Of a stretch of DNA of 60,268 nucleotides, positions 34,358 through 42,352 are shown one piece after another. Origin of the DNA: Klenkia terrae (GTDB lineage: Bacteria > Actinomycetota > Actinomycetes > Mycobacteriales > Geodermatophilaceae); assembly GCF_900491935.1 (NCBI RefSeq), contig NZ_UEXK01000004.1, forward strand, positions 4,583,185 to 4,643,452, read 5' to 3'. A program made the translations under genes and the position numbers. How positions within the stretch are numbered: the stretch's first letter is position 1; each line of letters starts with the position of its first letter. A model generated the notes under the pieces. That model made no database searches, was not told the origin of the DNA, and saw only the letters and a program-made list of their open reading frames with translations.

Positions 34358-34777
34358 AGGTCAGACCGTCACCTGTTGTCCGCGGTGGCGAAGAAGCGCC
34401 GGTGCTGACGTTCTACGTCGAGCCTTCGGCCAATTTGCAACTTCTTGAGCGACAGTCTCGCTGGATTATCACAGATGTCACGGTAGCGCAGGAATCGGTT
34501 GCCTCGCCGCAGCCGGGTGGACGCGCACGGGGGGCCGCTCACCCGCGATGTGAGCGGCCAGCGGAAGTCGGTACCCAGCCATCGGCCGCGGAGCGGTCCC
34601 CCACGTTCTCCAAAGATGTCAAAGCATCCGTATGCCCCGGGTCCGGGGGATGGAAGCACTCACCCATGACGGTCCACCGTCAAGCCGCCTCGCTGCACCC
34701 GGCTTTTTGACCTGGGCCGAGGACGCGAGGTACAGTTCCGTTTCTCCGTAGCAACGATGACGAACCAGGAGGTGCAT
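34358..34777. other. Gene-poor region at the edge of the accessory zone
   Basis: 420 bp with visibly more A/T than the DNA to the left. A 10-bp stem with 7-nt loop (34533-34542 with 34550-34559) could end transcription of the SDR gene. No tRNA-like sequence or convincing att repeat was found. A promoter for the 34778 ORF should lie near its right end. Confidence 0.4.
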
Positions 34778-34990
34778 ATGCTCCAGAATGAGACTGATTT
34801 GAGCGCACCTCCCGGCGGTTTCCCAGCTCGAATTGTCCGCCCTGCTTCGCTCGCGACGTCGGATGTCGCGGTCAGCGTCATCTCCGGCTGCGGCCAGGAG
34901 GCGCTCGCAGCGAGCCTTGAGGCTCGCGGTCTGCGCGGTTTGGACATTCTTCGTCGCAGCGTAGACAGGGCCCCGCCGCGTATCTCCTGA
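34778..34990 (+). CDS. 70-aa orphan protein with strong ribosome site
   Basis: ATG 34778 follows a perfect AGGAGG (34767-34772) at ideal spacing. The product is 70 residues with one Cys in the middle (SVISGCGQEALAA), no clear membrane helix and a basic C-terminus (LRGLDILRRSVDRAPPRIS). I do not recognise it. Codon use is less GC-biased than in the core genes. A perfect 18-bp palindrome overlaps its stop codon. A small regulatory or precursor peptide is possible; nothing proves it. Confidence 0.5.
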   Translation: MLQNETDLSAPPGGFPARIVRPASLATSDVAVSVISGCGQEALAASLEARGLRGLDILRRSVDRAPPRIS

Positions 34991-35006
34991 CTCCCGTACG
35001 GGAGTC
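34989..35006. terminator. 18-bp perfect palindrome overlapping a stop codon
   Basis: GACTCCCGTACGGGAGTC reads the same on both strands and begins within the TGA of the 70-aa ORF. It may be a terminator or an operator for the DksA/TraR-type gene 66 bp downstream. Confidence 0.45.
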
Positions 35007-35072
35007 GCGACAGTCCTTGACGCATCGCCGGACCGGCAGTGCGTCTGTTTCTGCTTGCACCGGGAGTTTGCT

Positions 35073-35393
35073 ATGTCCGCAATCGATGATGTCACTGCGC
35101 CCGTAGGCCCGCCCGATACCGGGTGGGAGCCGTATCGGACGGTGCTGGAGAAGCAGCGGGCACGATGCCTGGAGGAGGCCCGTTCCACGGCTGAGGCTTT
35201 GGGACAGGCACCGTTGGACACCGTGCTGAGGGCTCGGCGCGCCTCTGTCGGGAGCACCCTGGAGCAGATCTCTCAAGCTTTGGAGCGGCTCACTGCAGGC
35301 ACGTTCGGGGCGTGCCTGCGATGCGGGCGGGCTATTCCTGGTGAGCGGCTGGAAATTCGGCCTTACACCCCTACGTGCGTGGCCTGCAGCTAG
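35073..35393 (+). CDS. TraR/DksA-type zinc-finger protein
   Basis: 106 residues from ATG 35073 with GGGAG upstream. A coiled-coil-like helix pair (EPYRTVLEKQRARCLEEARSTA, SVGSTLEQISQALERLTAG) precedes the C4 zinc finger ACLRCGRAIPGERLEIRPYTPTCVACS. This is the DksA/TraR C-terminal signature; such proteins bind the RNA polymerase secondary channel and modulate transcription. In actinobacteria the small versions are poorly studied. It stands alone between the orphan ORF and the oxidoreductase. Confidence 0.85.
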   Translation: MSAIDDVTAPVGPPDTGWEPYRTVLEKQRARCLEEARSTAEALGQAPLDTVLRARRASVGSTLEQISQALERLTAGTFGACLRCGRAIPGERLEIRPYTPTCVACS

Positions 35394-35570
35394 CCGCATC
35401 ACTTTATCTCGTGCGGACCACTGAGTGTCCCGCACCATTCTAGAGCGCTGGCCGCACCGGTCGCTGAATTCACGTGCGTCGGTTGATCGGGCCTGTCCTC
35501 ATGCACTTGTTATGGCCTGGCCGGTGTCGTGGCCGACGGTGCTCCTTTTTCGTGTCAGAAAGGGCGTCTC

Positions 35571-36851
35571 ATGAAAGACGTTTCTGTTGTGGGAGATGCC
35601 GGGCAGTCGATCCGCCCTGACCATGTGGCGGTCATCGGTGCGGGCGTGGTGGGCTTGTCCACGGCTTGGTTCTTGCAGGACAACGGCGTGCAGGTCACTG
35701 TCTATGACAAGGCCGGTGCTGGTGGGGGCGCCTCGTGGGGCAACGCGGGGTGGCTGACGCCGAGCCTGGTGGCCCCGCTGCCTGAGCCGGCGATGCTGCG
35801 GTACGGCATCCGGGCAGTGCTGGATCGCCGGTCTCCGGTGTTCGTGCCGTTGCGTGCCGATTGGGGTCTGGCCCGGTTCATGGCCGGCTTCCTGCGCGCC
35901 AGCACGTCCGCGCAGTGGCGAGCCGGGATGGCTGGTTTGGTGTCGCTGAACCGCTGGGCGCTGGATGCCTTCGATGTGCTCGCCGACGGCGGTGTTCAGG
36001 CCCCGACCCACGAGGCCGAGCCGTTCCTGGCCGCTTACCGCACCACAGCCGGCAGGGACGCACTACTCCGAGAGGTCAAGCACCTGGCTAGCGCCGGTCA
36101 ACCCGATGTGCAGGCAACGGCATTGACCGGAGACCAGGCCCGCGCGATGCAGCCCATGCTGTCCCGGGAGATCGGCGCAGCGGTGCAGCTGCACGGGCAG
36201 CGGTATATCCATCCCCCGGAGTTCTTGCGGTCATTGGCGCAGTCGGTGGTCCATCGCGGCGGCCATCTCGTCGAGGGCGTCCCCGTCACCGACCTGGTAG
36301 CGCAGCCGGGCGGGGTGGTGGTGCAGACCCCGTCGGGCGAGCAGCGCTTTGATGCCTGCGTGGTGGCTACTGGCGCGGAGTTGCCGCGACTGGTCCGGCG
36401 CTTCGGCGTCCGCCAGCCGTTGCAGGCCGGCCGCGGGTACAGCTTCAGTGTCCCGGTCGAGCAGGTACCGGCTGGGCCGCTGTACTTCCCTGAGCAGCGG
36501 GTGGCCTGTACGCCGCTGGGCGGTCGGCTGCGGGTGGCCGGGATGATGGAGTTCCGCCAACCCGACGCAGCACTGGACCCCCGCCGGATCCGTGCCATCG
36601 TCGACGCGGTGCAACCGCTGCTCACCGGTGCCGACCTGGACGACCGGCGTAGTGAATGGGTGGGGTCCCGGCCGTGCACGGCCGACGGCCTTCCGTTGAT
36701 CGGTGCCACTAGCTGCCCCCGCATCCATGTCGCCGGAGGGCACGGCATGTGGGGGATCACCTTGGGTCCGGTCACCGGGCTGGTCATGGCCGAATCCCTA
36801 GTCAAAGGTCAACCAGCGGCGGGCCTGGAGGCGTTCGACCCGTTGCGCTGA
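35571..36851 (+). CDS. FAD-dependent D-amino acid dehydrogenase-like oxidoreductase
   Basis: 426 residues from ATG 35571 (AAAGGG 8 nt upstream). N-terminal FAD motif VAVIGAGVVGLSTAWFL, SWGNAGWLTPSLVAPLPEP typical of DadA, a middle substrate domain, and the C-terminal SRPCTADGLPLIGATSCPRIHVAGGHGMWGI... block. DadA-type enzymes oxidise D-amino acids or glycine-like amines to oxo acids. No alanine racemase gene is adjacent. Third-position composition is less GC-rich than in the left part of the window, suggesting transfer. Confidence 0.88.
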   Translation: MKDVSVVGDAGQSIRPDHVAVIGAGVVGLSTAWFLQDNGVQVTVYDKAGAGGGASWGNAGWLTPSLVAPLPEPAMLRYGIRAVLDRRSPVFVPLRADWGLARFMAGFLRASTSAQWRAGMAGLVSLNRWALDAFDVLADGGVQAPTHEAEPFLAAYRTTAGRDALLREVKHLASAGQPDVQATALTGDQARAMQPMLSREIGAAVQLHGQRYIHPPEFLRSLAQSVVHRGGHLVEGVPVTDLVAQPGGVVVQTPSGEQRFDACVVATGAELPRLVRRFGVRQPLQAGRGYSFSVPVEQVPAGPLYFPEQRVACTPLGGRLRVAGMMEFRQPDAALDPRRIRAIVDAVQPLLTGADLDDRRSEWVGSRPCTADGLPLIGATSCPRIHVAGGHGMWGITLGPVTGLVMAESLVKGQPAAGLEAFDPLR

Positions 36852-37137
36852 GCCCTGCGCGCACACGTCACCCAGTCCTGGCCCGGCTCGACCGCAGCTG
36901 GCACCCCGCACAGGTGTCCACACGTCCCACACCGGTTCCCGTCGTCGGGCGGTTCACCACGCCGAGCACAACCCGGCGGGACCGACCCCGCCGGCGCCAG
37001 GACATGCGGGCTGCCGCACGCGAACCGCAACGGTCTCCTCGAACGTTGGCGCTAGGCCAGCGGCGACCCACTTGTCTCGTCCTCGTCCTGCGTCTCATGG
37101 CGCGGGTCTTCACTGCGCGCTGCGCTGGAGGCATCTC

Positions 37138-37611
37138 ATGCGTACGTCCTCACTGCTTGGTCCCTTGCCCTCCCCCGACCTGCTGTTGGAGGTGGTCGTC
37201 CTGCCGATGGACGACAGCGGGCGGGTGGTGGTCAAGGCCGTCGGCGAAGTCGACGCCTACTCCGCGCCGCTGCTACGGGCCGCGATCATGATCGCCTTGC
37301 GACGCCGCGGCTTGCAGACACTGATCGTGAACCTGTGCGGGATCAACTTCATGGGCGCCGCAGGCGCGACCTGCCTGGCCATGGCCGACCGTCGGAGCCG
37401 GGCCCGGGGTGTGCGCATGGTGGTCAGCCACCGCGGCCAGCGAGCGTTGATGCGGCCACTGCAGCTGACCGGGTTGCTGAGGTTGCTAGCCCCGGAGTCG
37501 AGGGCCGAGCCAGGCATGTGGCCTCGGCCGAAAGTGCCCGGGCAGGCGCGGCCCATGACGGCCGTCGCCGCCGCCCCAAGGCTGCGGCTCACCCAGCTCG
37601 GTGCCCGATGA
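37138..37611 (+). CDS. STAS-domain protein (anti-anti-sigma-like)
   Basis: 157 residues from ATG 37138 (CTGGAGG 7 nt upstream). STAS fold: GRVVVKAVGEVDAYSAPLLRAAI, LIVNLCGINFMGAAGATCLAMADRR. The usual phospho-Ser position is within FMGAAG, where no Ser is present, so classical phosphorylation switching is uncertain. A 40-residue basic/Pro tail follows. Its TGA overlaps the ATG of the excisionase-like gene (ATGA, 37608-37611), giving a coupled operon. Confidence 0.82.
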   Translation: MRTSSLLGPLPSPDLLLEVVVLPMDDSGRVVVKAVGEVDAYSAPLLRAAIMIALRRRGLQTLIVNLCGINFMGAAGATCLAMADRRSRARGVRMVVSHRGQRALMRPLQLTGLLRLLAPESRAEPGMWPRPKVPGQARPMTAVAAAPRLRLTQLGAR

Positions 37612-37826
37612 CGCGCGCCCGAGCAGTCCGCGGCACCGATCGACACGACCCCGACACCGCCCAAGATGCTCCAACATTAAGCGGAAGGGCCAGGACTGCT
37701 GCCTCTGGCGCAGCTCACCACCTTGCCTTCCCCGCAGTCACCACCGCAGTCGAGCAGGCTCAGCTGCACGTCCTGGCATCGGCGTTGACAGACCAGGCCG
37801 GCTGCCGGCCCGATGGGTGCGGCCGA
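37608..37826 (+). pseudogene. Excisionase/antitoxin-like gene, 5' fragment (cut by IS256 element)
   Basis: From ATG 37608 there are 73 codons up to and including the target duplication TGCGGCCGA (37818-37826). The segment TAVEQAQLHVLASALTDQ fits the N-terminal helix of excisionase-family DNA-binding proteins. After the IS element the same reading frame resumes at 39336 (WMIEVHGRRVPLPPAAV). Removing the IS and one duplication gives one uninterrupted 246-residue protein, so the gene was intact before insertion. Confidence 0.8.
37818..37826. repeat. 9-bp target site duplication, left copy
   Basis: TGCGGCCGA directly precedes the left end of the IS256-family element; an identical copy is at 39327-39335. 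Confidence 0.9.
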
Positions 37827-39326
37827 GGTCACGCCCCGTGGAGTGGTGTAAATCGTTGGCACCGTGCTGGGTCAGCTTCGGTTGATCATGCTGGGATGGC
37901 GGCTCCGGTGTCGATTCCCTGGATGGGTGATGTGGCGGGGTCGGCGACGGGTGCGCCGATGGCCGCCGGAGGCGGCGTGGGGCGGTCGACGAGTGCGGTC
38001 ATGGAGGCCTCAGCGAGGTAGCGGCGGTCGCCGGCGGCCCATTCGTCGTGGGCCTCGATGAGCACGCAGGTGGTCAGGCGCAGCAGGGCTGCGTCGTTGG
38101 GGAAGACCCCGACGACGTCGGTGCGGCGCTTGATCTCCTTGTTCAGCCGCTCCAAGGGGTTGGTGGACCAGATCTTGCGCCAGTGCGCGGTCGGGAAGCC
38201 AGCGAAGGCCAGGACGTCTTCGCGGGCTGCGTCCATGACGGCGGACACCTTGGGGTGGCTGGCGGCCAGGGTGGCGGCGACGGAGTCCCACTGGGCGGCC
38301 ACCCCGTGCGCGGTGGGTTGGGCGAAAACGGTGCGGTAGGCGGCGGTGATGACCTCCCCGTCGGTCTTGGGGACGTGGGCGAGCAGGTTGCGGGCGAAGT
38401 GCACCCGGCAGCGCTGCCACGACGCTCCCGACATGGCAGCCGCGATTGCCTTCTTCAGGCCTTCATGGGCGTCGGAGATGACCAGCTGCACCCCACCCAG
38501 CCCGCGGCGCTTGAGGCCGGTGAGGAACGCCTTCCAGAACGCCTCGTCCTCGGAGTCCCCGACGTCGACGCCGAGGACCTCGCGGTGACCGGATGCGGTG
38601 ACGCCGGTAGCGATGACCACCGCCCGGGACACCACCCGGTGCCCGACGCGGGCCTTGCAGTAGGTGGCGTCCAGGAACACGTACGGGTAGGGCTGCTCGC
38701 CCAGCGGCCGGTCCCGGAACGCGGCGACTTCGATGTCGAGGTCGGCGCAGATCCGCGACACCTGGGACTTGCTGATGCCCGATGCCGCACCCAGGGCCTG
38801 GATCAGGTCGTCGACCTTGCGGGTCGACACCCCGTGCACGTAGGCCTCGGCGATCACGGCGTAGAGGGCCACGTCGACCCGGCGGCGACGCTCGAGCAGG
38901 CTGGGGTAGAACGATCCCGCCCGCAGCTTGGGGATCTGCAGCTGCAGGTCCCCCGCGGTGGTGGCCAGCGTCTTGGGCCGGGTCCCGTTGCGCACCGCGA
39001 CCCGGTCGTGGGTGCGCTCGTAGCGGTCGGCGCCGATGGTGTGGGCTGCCTCGGCGTCGATGAGCTGCTGGTAGGCGTGTTCGGCGATCCGCCAAACCCG
39101 GTCGGACTCGGTCGTGTCGTGCAGTTCCGCGAGCAGGGTGAGCAGGGCAGACTGGTCGGAGGTCATCGCGCGTTGTGTCCTTCTGGTGAGTTCCTTGAAG
39201 CGGGTCTCACTGACCATCGCGCGATGGCCGCCACAACTTGATCATCTTCCCGTCATCGGTCACGACGACGAGCGAGACGATCACCGGGGCGGCTCCGGGA
39301 TCTACACCACTCCGTGGGACGTAACT
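37827..39326 (-). mobile_element. IS256-family insertion sequence, complete
   Basis: 1500 bp. The terminal inverted repeats are imperfect, about 28 bp each (37827-37854 and 39299-39326, 22 of 28 matching), with the core GGAGTGGTGTA shared exactly. It is flanked by the 9-bp duplication TGCGGCCGA, a size normal for the family. It carries one intact transposase gene in the opposite direction to the interrupted gene, so insertion is probably recent. Confidence 0.93.
37886..39217 (-). CDS. IS256-family transposase
   Basis: 443 residues from ATG 39217 (ATG 39166 is an alternative that omits 17 residues). The mutator-type DDE core is complete: YVFLDATYCKAR, LVISDAHEGLKKAI and WSTNPLERLNKEIKRRTDVVGVFPN. 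RAGSFYPSLLERRRR and VHGVSTRKVDDLIQALG are also diagnostic. No frameshift or stop interrupts it, so it should be active. Confidence 0.95.
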   Translation of the reverse strand: MVSETRFKELTRRTQRAMTSDQSALLTLLAELHDTTESDRVWRIAEHAYQQLIDAEAAHTIGADRYERTHDRVAVRNGTRPKTLATTAGDLQLQIPKLRAGSFYPSLLERRRRVDVALYAVIAEAYVHGVSTRKVDDLIQALGAASGISKSQVSRICADLDIEVAAFRDRPLGEQPYPYVFLDATYCKARVGHRVVSRAVVIATGVTASGHREVLGVDVGDSEDEAFWKAFLTGLKRRGLGGVQLVISDAHEGLKKAIAAAMSGASWQRCRVHFARNLLAHVPKTDGEVITAAYRTVFAQPTAHGVAAQWDSVAATLAASHPKVSAVMDAAREDVLAFAGFPTAHWRKIWSTNPLERLNKEIKRRTDVVGVFPNDAALLRLTTCVLIEAHDEWAAGDRRYLAEASMTALVDRPTPPPAAIGAPVADPATSPIQGIDTGAAIPA

Positions 39327-39335
39327 TGCGGCCGA
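39327..39335. repeat. 9-bp target site duplication, right copy
   Basis: TGCGGCCGA immediately after the right inverted repeat of the IS256-family element. Confidence 0.9.
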
Positions 39336-39857
39336 TGGATGATCGAGGTGCACGGTCGGCGGGTGCCCCTACCCCCGGCGGCGGTCACGGCGCTGGCCGC
39401 TGTGTGCGAGCTGCTCGCGACGGGTTCCGCGGTCACCGCGATCGCCACCGCGCCCATGGTGACCACCGAGGTCGCAGCGCGTCTGCTGGGCGTCAGCCGC
39501 CCGACAGTGGTGCGGATGCTGGACGCTGGATGCCTGCCCTACCAGCGGCTCGCCAGCCACCGCCGCCTGCACCTCAGCGACGTCCTGGCCTTCCGGGACT
39601 CCCGCCGCTGCCTTGCCGCCGACCGGCCTGGGCACGCCTATCCCCTGCATGGGCACCTGGCCCGGTTCCTGGAGCCCGCTACAGGACACCAGCCGCCTCC
39701 CGACAGCCCGCGCACTCCCGGCCCGCGCCCAGAACGCGACGGCTCAGGCCCACGACGACGCACCACTGCGGTCGCCCGGTCCCCCCAGCACCCCCCATCG
39801 CCTGCGGCCACCGCACCAGCGGGCACAACCCTGGGCGCCAGGAAGGTGCAGGGATGA
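39336..39857 (+). pseudogene. Excisionase/antitoxin-like gene, 3' fragment with HTH
   Basis: This part continues the frame of 37608-37826. It holds the conserved VTTEVAARLLGVSRPTVVRMLDAGCLPYQRLASHRRLHLSDVLAF..., the excisionase-type (MerR-like) helix-turn-helix, plus a 70-residue Pro-rich tail. A Met codon at 39339 could allow separate expression of the HTH part if a promoter lies in the IS end. The stop overlaps the TSUP start (ATGA, 39854-39857), so the downstream transporter was coupled to it. Confidence 0.8.
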
Positions 39858-40624
39858 TCGTCGACATCGCCTCCGGGGCGAACCTCGCCGCGGCGGCTGC
39901 CGTCGCCGTCTGCGCCGGTGCGTTGAACTCCGTCGCAGGTGGAGGTTCGCTCATCCTGTTCCCCACCTTGGTAGGCCTGGGATTGCCCACGGTGGCCGCG
40001 AACGTAACCAACAGCGTGGCGCAGTGGCCGGGCTACGCCGGGGGCGTGGTGGGGTTCCGGGGATCGTTCACCGGGCAGCGCAGACGGCTGATCCACCTGT
40101 CGATGGTGGCTCTGTGGGGCGGCACCGTGGGCGCCGGCCTGCTGCTGACCACGCCCTCGAGTGCCTTCGACGTGCTGGTGCCCGCGCTGGTCCTGCTGGC
40201 CAGCCTGCTGCTGGCAGCACAACCCTGGCTCGGCCGCCGGCTGGCTTCGGCCCGGACCGGCGGCGATGACCGCGACCCCCGGTGGTTGTACGTGACGGTC
40301 TTCGCTGGCACCGTCTACGGCGGCTACTTCGGCGGTGCGCTGGGCGTCATCTTGTTGGGCCTGCTCGGCTTGGGCTTGGGGAACCTCAAGGTGGCCAACG
40401 CCGTCAAGACCGTCCTGTCGCTGGTCACCGCAACAGTGACCGCGCTGGTGTTCGGCCTCTTCGGACCGGTCTCGTGGGTGTTCATCGCCGTATGCGCGCC
40501 GGCGGGACTACTGGGTGGTTTCCTGGGCGCCAAGGTGGCGACCCGGCTGCCGGTGACTCCCTTGCGGTGGTTCATCGCAAGTTTCGGTGTCTTGGCCGCG
40601 GTATACCTGGCCCTCTTCGCGTGA
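39854..40624 (+). CDS. TSUP family (TauE/SafE) membrane transporter
   Basis: 256 residues with seven or eight hydrophobic segments. The first repeat signature GALNSVAGGGSLILFPTLVGLGLPTVAANVTN and the second-half equivalent GGYFGGALGVILLGLLGLGLGNLKVANAVK define the TSUP family, whose members move sulfite, sulfonates or organic anions. ATG 39854 overlaps the stop of the excisionase-like gene. The IS256 insertion upstream is likely polar on it. Confidence 0.88.
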   Translation: MIVDIASGANLAAAAAVAVCAGALNSVAGGGSLILFPTLVGLGLPTVAANVTNSVAQWPGYAGGVVGFRGSFTGQRRRLIHLSMVALWGGTVGAGLLLTTPSSAFDVLVPALVLLASLLLAAQPWLGRRLASARTGGDDRDPRWLYVTVFAGTVYGGYFGGALGVILLGLLGLGLGNLKVANAVKTVLSLVTATVTALVFGLFGPVSWVFIAVCAPAGLLGGFLGAKVATRLPVTPLRWFIASFGVLAAVYLALFA

Positions 40625-40669
40625 GCGGTCGGTGCGTCGGTCAGCGTTAAAGAGAGGCTCACCATCTGG

Positions 40670-40963
40670 TCAGCCGATGGGGCCCTCGGCGGCTGCATCT
40701 CCCAAGATGGCGGCGGACTCGGGGTAGGCGGCGAGCACGTCCTCCAAGTCCACCAGGGACGGGAAGTCAGCGGGCGCTTGGTGGAGCAGGAGAAAGCGGA
40801 CCGTTCGCTCGACCAGCGCGTGACGGCTTGCTTCCGTGGCGCCCAGCTGCGCGCACACCTGATCGGTCACCTGGATCCAGGACTGCACTGGATCCTCGTC
40901 ATCCTGCAGAGTTACCAGGAGCGAGGCGTCTGGCTGCGTTTCGATTGAGAACGGAACGGTCAT
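40670..40963 (-). CDS. Small hypothetical protein
   Basis: 97 residues from ATG 40963 (GGAAG 9 nt upstream; ATG 40972 is possible). Acidic and soluble, with a helical middle (ATEASRHALVERTVRFLLLHQ) and DFPSLVDLEDVLAAYPESAA. Family not recognised. It ends 46 bp from the convergent TSUP gene and lies beside the IS5-family element. Confidence 0.6.
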   Translation of the reverse strand: MTVPFSIETQPDASLLVTLQDDEDPVQSWIQVTDQVCAQLGATEASRHALVERTVRFLLLHQAPADFPSLVDLEDVLAAYPESAAILGDAAAEGPIG

Positions 40964-41012
40964 TTCAGGCATCTTCCGGTGAGCGTGCCCGCTACGCGGC
41001 GCACGCTTCTCC

Positions 41013-41027
41013 CCCGCCACCGGCGGG
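41013..41027. terminator. Short GC hairpin stranded beside IS5-family element
   Basis: CCCGCC-ACC-GGCGGG lies 1 bp left of the CTAG target copy of the IS5-family element. Before insertion it would have followed the stop codon of the STAS-like gene (42080) directly, so it was probably that gene's terminator. Confidence 0.5.
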
Positions 41028-41031
41028 CTAG

Positions 41032-42079
41032 GGCGTGTCTTCAAAGGTCTTGATGAGGGATGGACGAGGCTGGTGTGGTGTCGAGGAAACAGCTGCTGAG
41101 CGATGAGCAGTGGGCGTTGGTGGAGCCGTTGTTGCCCCCGCAGCGTTCGGGTCGGGGTCGGCCGATGCGGGATCATCGGCAGGTCGTGGAGGGCGTGATC
41201 TACCGCTACCGGTGCGGGATTGCTTGGCGTGATCTGCCCGAGGAGTTCGGTCCGTGGCAGACGGTGTGGAAGCGGCACCGCCGGTTCTCCGGTGATGGCA
41301 CGTGGGATCGGGTGCATCAGGCGTTGGTCGCGAAGGCCGATGCCGTCGGTGCGGTCGACTGGGTGGTCAGCGTGGATTCCACGATCAACCGGGCCCATCA
41401 GCACGCCACCAACTTGCCCCGCGGGGAGCGCCCCAATTCCGCTGCTGGGCCTGCTGCGGAGGTCGCCGCGGGGTCTATTGGGAGCGCGGGGGGCTCAGCC
41501 GAATGACAAGAATCAGCTGCTCGCCGGCGGCCTGCGCGCGGTAGACGCCCAGTTCCAGGGCTTGTACGACGAGCCGGCTGATCACGCGATCGGTCGCTCC
41601 CGCGGCGGGTTGTCCTCCAAGATCCACGCGCTGGTCGACCATGACGGCCGCCCGCTGGTCGTCCTCGTCGGCGCCGGGCAGGCCAACGACTCCCCGGTCT
41701 TCCCCCAGCTGATGGCCCGGCTGAAGGTGGCCCGCCCGGGACGCGGGCGGCCCCGCACCCGCCCGACGGCGGTGCTGGCCGACAAGGCCTACTCCGCCCG
41801 GGCGCACCGCCATGCGCTGCGTGCCCGCGGCATCCAGACCGTCATCCCCGAGCCCAGCGACCAGATCCGCAACCGCAAACGCCGAGGCTCAGCCGGTGGG
41901 CGACCACCGGCCTTCGACCCGGTGCTCTACCGCGATCGCAACGTCGTCGAGCGCAACTTCAACACCGTCAAGCAGTGGCGCGCCCTGGCCACCCGCTACG
42001 ACAAGCTCGCCATCGTTTACCGCGGCGGCGCCGTCCTACGAGCCATCACCATCTGGACCAGAGTCTTTGGAGACACGCC
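41032..42079 (+). mobile_element. IS5-family (IS427-like) insertion sequence
   Basis: About 1048 bp with near-identical ends: the left GGCGTGTCTTCAAAG and the complement of the right end (GGCGTGTCTCCAAAG) differ at one position. CTAG lies at both outer edges (41028-41031 and 42080-42083), fitting the short duplication of this group. Two overlapping transposase frames are carried. Confidence 0.88.
41060..41506 (+). CDS. IS5-family transposase, first frame (OrfA)
   Basis: 148 residues. LLSDEQWALVEPLLPPQR, GVIYRYRCGIAWRDLPEEFGPW and the first catalytic Asp in VVSVDSTINRAHQHAT. After ATNLPRG the sequence no longer resembles the family; the rest of the enzyme is encoded in the next frame, so expression requires a ribosomal frameshift. 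Confidence 0.85.
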   Translation: MDEAGVVSRKQLLSDEQWALVEPLLPPQRSGRGRPMRDHRQVVEGVIYRYRCGIAWRDLPEEFGPWQTVWKRHRRFSGDGTWDRVHQALVAKADAVGAVDWVVSVDSTINRAHQHATNLPRGERPNSAAGPAAEVAAGSIGSAGGSAE

Positions 42080-42083
42080 CTAG
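41502..42083 (+). CDS. IS5-family transposase, second frame (OrfB)
   Basis: The +1 frame relative to OrfA, open from about 41220; the family-like part begins near 41570 (DHAIGRSRGGLSSKIHALVDHDGRPL). It contains the second catalytic Asp (VLADKAYSA) and the Glu region (RDRNVVERNFNTVKQWRALATRYDK). It has no start of its own and is probably produced as an OrfA-OrfB fusion. The TAG stop codon (42081-42083) lies inside the right target copy. Confidence 0.82.
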   Translation, partial: NDKNQLLAGGLRAVDAQFQGLYDEPADHAIGRSRGGLSSKIHALVDHDGRPLVVLVGAGQANDSPVFPQLMARLKVARPGRGRPRTRPTAVLADKAYSARAHRHALRARGIQTVIPEPSDQIRNRKRRGSAGGRPPAFDPVLYRDRNVVERNFNTVKQWRALATRYDKLAIVYRGGAVLRAITIWTRVFGDTP

Positions 42084-42352
42084 TTGACGACTAGGTCCGC
42101 AGACGGGTGACCCAGGAGGGCCAGGAGGCCCGTCAGAGCGTCGACGGTGCCTGCCTGGATGTCGGCGGCGCCACTCAGGGTCACGGTGACCACCCCGCAC
42201 CCGTTGTTGTGGAGCTGCTCCACTGTGGCGCAAAGCAGGTCCAGGGAGACGTGGTCCACCCGCCCGGTGACCACGATGGTCGCTGTTTCTGGGTTCACGG
42301 TCTGGGTGTAGGTCCACTCACCGGCCCTCCGGTGGCGACGTGTCATCGTCAC
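42080..42352 (-). CDS. STAS-like small protein
   Basis: 90 residues from GTG 42352, whose first base pair overlaps the preceding stop (GTGA). The pattern TATIVVTGRVDHVSLDLLCATVEQL, VVTVTLSGAADIQAGTVDALTGLLALL is STAS-like (beta-alpha-beta with the loop at ADIQAG). The phosphorylatable Ser/Thr is not obvious. The TAG stop is part of the CTAG used by the IS5-family insertion, which left the protein intact but removed its terminator. Confidence 0.6.
   Translation of the reverse strand: MTMTRRHRRAGEWTYTQTVNPETATIVVTGRVDHVSLDLLCATVEQLHNNGCGVVTVTLSGAADIQAGTVDALTGLLALLGHPSADLVVN

Noticed and set aside
34358-34777. Search for a tRNA fragment or attachment site at the accessory-zone edge
   Set aside because: No tRNA-like 3' end and no matching direct repeat on the right side could be found by eye.
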